A stretch of DNA of 64,000 nucleotides, taken from contig VGTK01000002.1 of the NCBI GenBank assembly GCA_016874715.1, positions 42,811 to 106,810 of the forward strand, written 5' to 3'. The notes beneath the pieces were generated by a model. The model ran no database searches and was not told the DNA's origin. It saw only the letters and a program-made list of their open reading frames with translations. The position numbers and the translations under genes were made by a program. Shown piece by piece: positions 62,457 through 64,000 of the stretch. This stretch comes from Deltaproteobacteria bacterium (GTDB taxonomy: Bacteria > Desulfobacterota > Binatia > UBA12015). Each line of letters opens with the position of its first letter. Positions within the stretch are counted from its first letter, which is position 1.

Positions 62457-63737
62457 GTGACGGATTCGGTGGCCGCGCTCGGCCCGCTCGCGGTGGTGGC
62501 ACTCGTCGCGGCGATCGCGGTGCTGCGACCGTCGTGGACCTTCCCGCTCGTCATCGTCGCGGCGCCGCTCCGGTTGCCCGTCTTCCCGGAGGTGGAGCTC
62601 GCGACGCTGGCCCTCGTGGGCGCGGCCGCAGGTCGCCTGCCCGCCATCGTGGCGACGCTCGCGAAGCAACCCGGGCTCACCGCCGCGACACTGGCGTTGC
62701 CGCTCTGGTTCCTGCTGTCCGCAGTGTGGGCGCGGCAGGCGACGTTCGTCCTCCCTGCTGCGGCAAGGTGGCTCACGGTCTGGCTCGCCTTCGCCCTCGC
62801 CGCGTCCGACGACACGCTGTCGCCGCGGCGTGTGGTGCAGGCGGCGCTCGTCTCGATGGTCCCCTCCGCCGCGTGGGCCTTCGCCGAGCGTCTCCGGCTC
62901 GTCGCGCCGCTGGGTGACGAGCGCATCCTGCGCAACCGCGCGATCGACCTCGTGTTCATGGTGCGTGGCCGGGCGCTCTTCTGGCATCCGAACAGGCTCG
63001 CCGAGTTCGCCGAGCAGATCGGGTTGCTACTCGTCGGCATCGGACTCGGCGGGACCGCGCGCTCGCTCTGCGGCGCCGGAGTGCTGGTCGCGATGCTCGG
63101 CGTGTGGGCAACCGACTCGAAGGCCGGTATGGCGACGATGATCGGCGGGACCCTGGTCGTCACGGCGTGGCTCCGCATGTCGACCGCGGCGCGGCGGCGT
63201 GCTGCTCTGGGCGGTGCCGCGGCGCTCGTCGCGGCCGCGCTCGGCGTTGCGTACTGGGCCTTCGTCGCGCACGGCGGCGTCGGGACGCGGTGGATCGTCT
63301 ACCGTTACGCGTGGAGCTTGTTCGTCGAGCACCCGGTCCTAGGGATGGGCGGCGGCAACTGGGCGCTCGCCATCGGATCGGCGCCGCTCGGCGTGAGCCG
63401 CTTCTGGTTCCGCTCGCACGCGCACTCGCTGCCGCTGCAGCTCGCGGTGGAGGTCGGGCTCGTCGGTGTCGCCCTCGCGGGGCTCCTGTTCGTCGCGCCG
63501 CTGTGGGTGGCGTGGCGCCGGCTCCCGTCGACCGCCGAGGCATGGCGCGGCGTCGCGCATGGCGCGATCGCGGGTGTCCTGGGCCTGCTCGGCCACAACC
63601 TGGTCCACTACTTCCTTCGCGACGCGGCCGACGGCATCGTGACCGGCCTGCTGCTCGGTCTCGCAGTCGGAGCATCGGCTCGCCGCGATGCCGCGACCGT
63701 CGCCGTGCGCGACGTGGCCGTGCCCGCGGCCGGCTGA
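62457..63737 (+). CDS. O-antigen ligase / Wzy_C family membrane protein
   Basis: 426 residues with about 10-12 predicted membrane helices. The large periplasmic-loop region (about 285-325) has YRYAWSLFVEHPVLGMGGGNW and FWFRSHAHSLPLQLAVEVGLVG, where the HAHS histidine fits the O-antigen ligase signature. It joins polysaccharide to lipid A core or polymerises it. GTG start with no clear ribosome site. The C-terminal tail lies in the cytoplasm. Confidence 0.83.
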   Translation: MTDSVAALGPLAVVALVAAIAVLRPSWTFPLVIVAAPLRLPVFPEVELATLALVGAAAGRLPAIVATLAKQPGLTAATLALPLWFLLSAVWARQATFVLPAAARWLTVWLAFALAASDDTLSPRRVVQAALVSMVPSAAWAFAERLRLVAPLGDERILRNRAIDLVFMVRGRALFWHPNRLAEFAEQIGLLLVGIGLGGTARSLCGAGVLVAMLGVWATDSKAGMATMIGGTLVVTAWLRMSTAARRRAALGGAAALVAAALGVAYWAFVAHGGVGTRWIVYRYAWSLFVEHPVLGMGGGNWALAIGSAPLGVSRFWFRSHAHSLPLQLAVEVGLVGVALAGLLFVAPLWVAWRRLPSTAEAWRGVAHGAIAGVLGLLGHNLVHYFLRDAADGIVTGLLLGLAVGASARRDAATVAVRDVAVPAAG

Positions 63738-63741
63738 GCGC

Positions 63742-64000
63742 GTGCGTCTCGCGATCGTCGGCCCGCTGCATCCCCTGCGCGGCGGCATTGCGCTGCACGG
63801 TGCGGAGATGGCGATCGCGGCGCACGCCGCCGGACACGACGTCCGCGTGCTGTCGTACTCCCGGCTCTACCCGGGGATCGTCTTCCCCGGCCGGACGCAG
63901 CTCGACCCGGATCCGGAGCCGGCGGCGCTGTGCGCGATCGAGCGCGGGGCGCTGCTGGATTCGTGCGCGCCCGCGAGCTGGCGTCACGCGGCGAGGTGGC
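63742..64000 (+). CDS. GT4-type glycosyltransferase, N-terminal part (cut by window edge)
   Basis: 86 residues visible from a GTG four bases after the ligase stop. VRLAIVGPLHPLRGGIALHGAEMAIAAHAAGHDV and the SYSRLYPGIVFPGRTQLDPD segment resemble the first GT-B domain of family 4 glycosyltransferases. Role in polysaccharide synthesis is likely from context. Confidence 0.75.
   Translation, partial: MRLAIVGPLHPLRGGIALHGAEMAIAAHAAGHDVRVLSYSRLYPGIVFPGRTQLDPDPEPAALCAIERGALLDSCAPASWRHAARW

Overview
The window is a GC-rich bacterial chromosome segment in which almost every gene reads on the plus strand. LptD, an O-antigen ligase, Wzt/Wzm polysaccharide export and a SurA-like periplasmic isomerase show a Gram-negative, two-membrane organism. 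Three features together recall deltaproteobacterial-grade lineages (Desulfobacterota, Myxococcota, Binatota): the secY-adk-map-infA-rpmJ order, a zinc-type S14, and an argS-SPOR-trp-accD-folC-lptD run. The sequence alone does not settle the phylum. No rRNA, tRNA, CRISPR array, insertion sequence or prophage was found.

Bases 1-31101 hold one long transcription and translation block: rplK(partial)-rplA-rplJ-rplL-rpoB-rpoC, then rpsL-rpsG-fusA-tuf, then the S10, spc and alpha operons (rpsJ to rplQ) with secY, adk, map and infA inside. Control sites visible here are a rho-independent terminator/attenuator between rplL and rpoB, a consensus-like promoter overlapping the rpoC stop codon, strong hairpins between tuf and rpsJ, and a two-hairpin repeat between rpsM and rpsK. 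Short tandem duplications cover the stop codons of rplA and rpsJ.

Bases 31244-45976 hold argS, a SPOR-domain protein, the complete tryptophan pathway (trpEGDCFBA), accD, folC, lptD and a glycosyltransferase. They are tightly packed, often with GTGA or ATGA stop/start overlaps, so amino-acid, fatty-acid, folate and outer-membrane assembly genes probably share transcripts.

Bases 45989-64000 form a cell-envelope region. It has a cupin, Gmd and an Rmd-like reductase (a GDP-D-rhamnose route) separated by tandem copies of the same repeat found before rpsK. A PilB/GspE ATPase and a polyprenyl-type glycosyltransferase follow. Three genes on the minus strand encode a methyltransferase, a lipoprotein and a GT39-like membrane protein. 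Next come a small membrane protein in a lower-GC stretch and a cysteine-rich secreted protein with a long leader, two ribosome binding sites and its own terminator. Last are a Wzt/Wzm pair, a minus-strand secreted Pro/Thr-linker protein, a SurA-like isomerase, a second Wzt, an O-antigen ligase and the start of a GT4 glycosyltransferase. The secreted protein beside the polysaccharide exporter and the two-hairpin repeat family are the most promising leads for undescribed biology.
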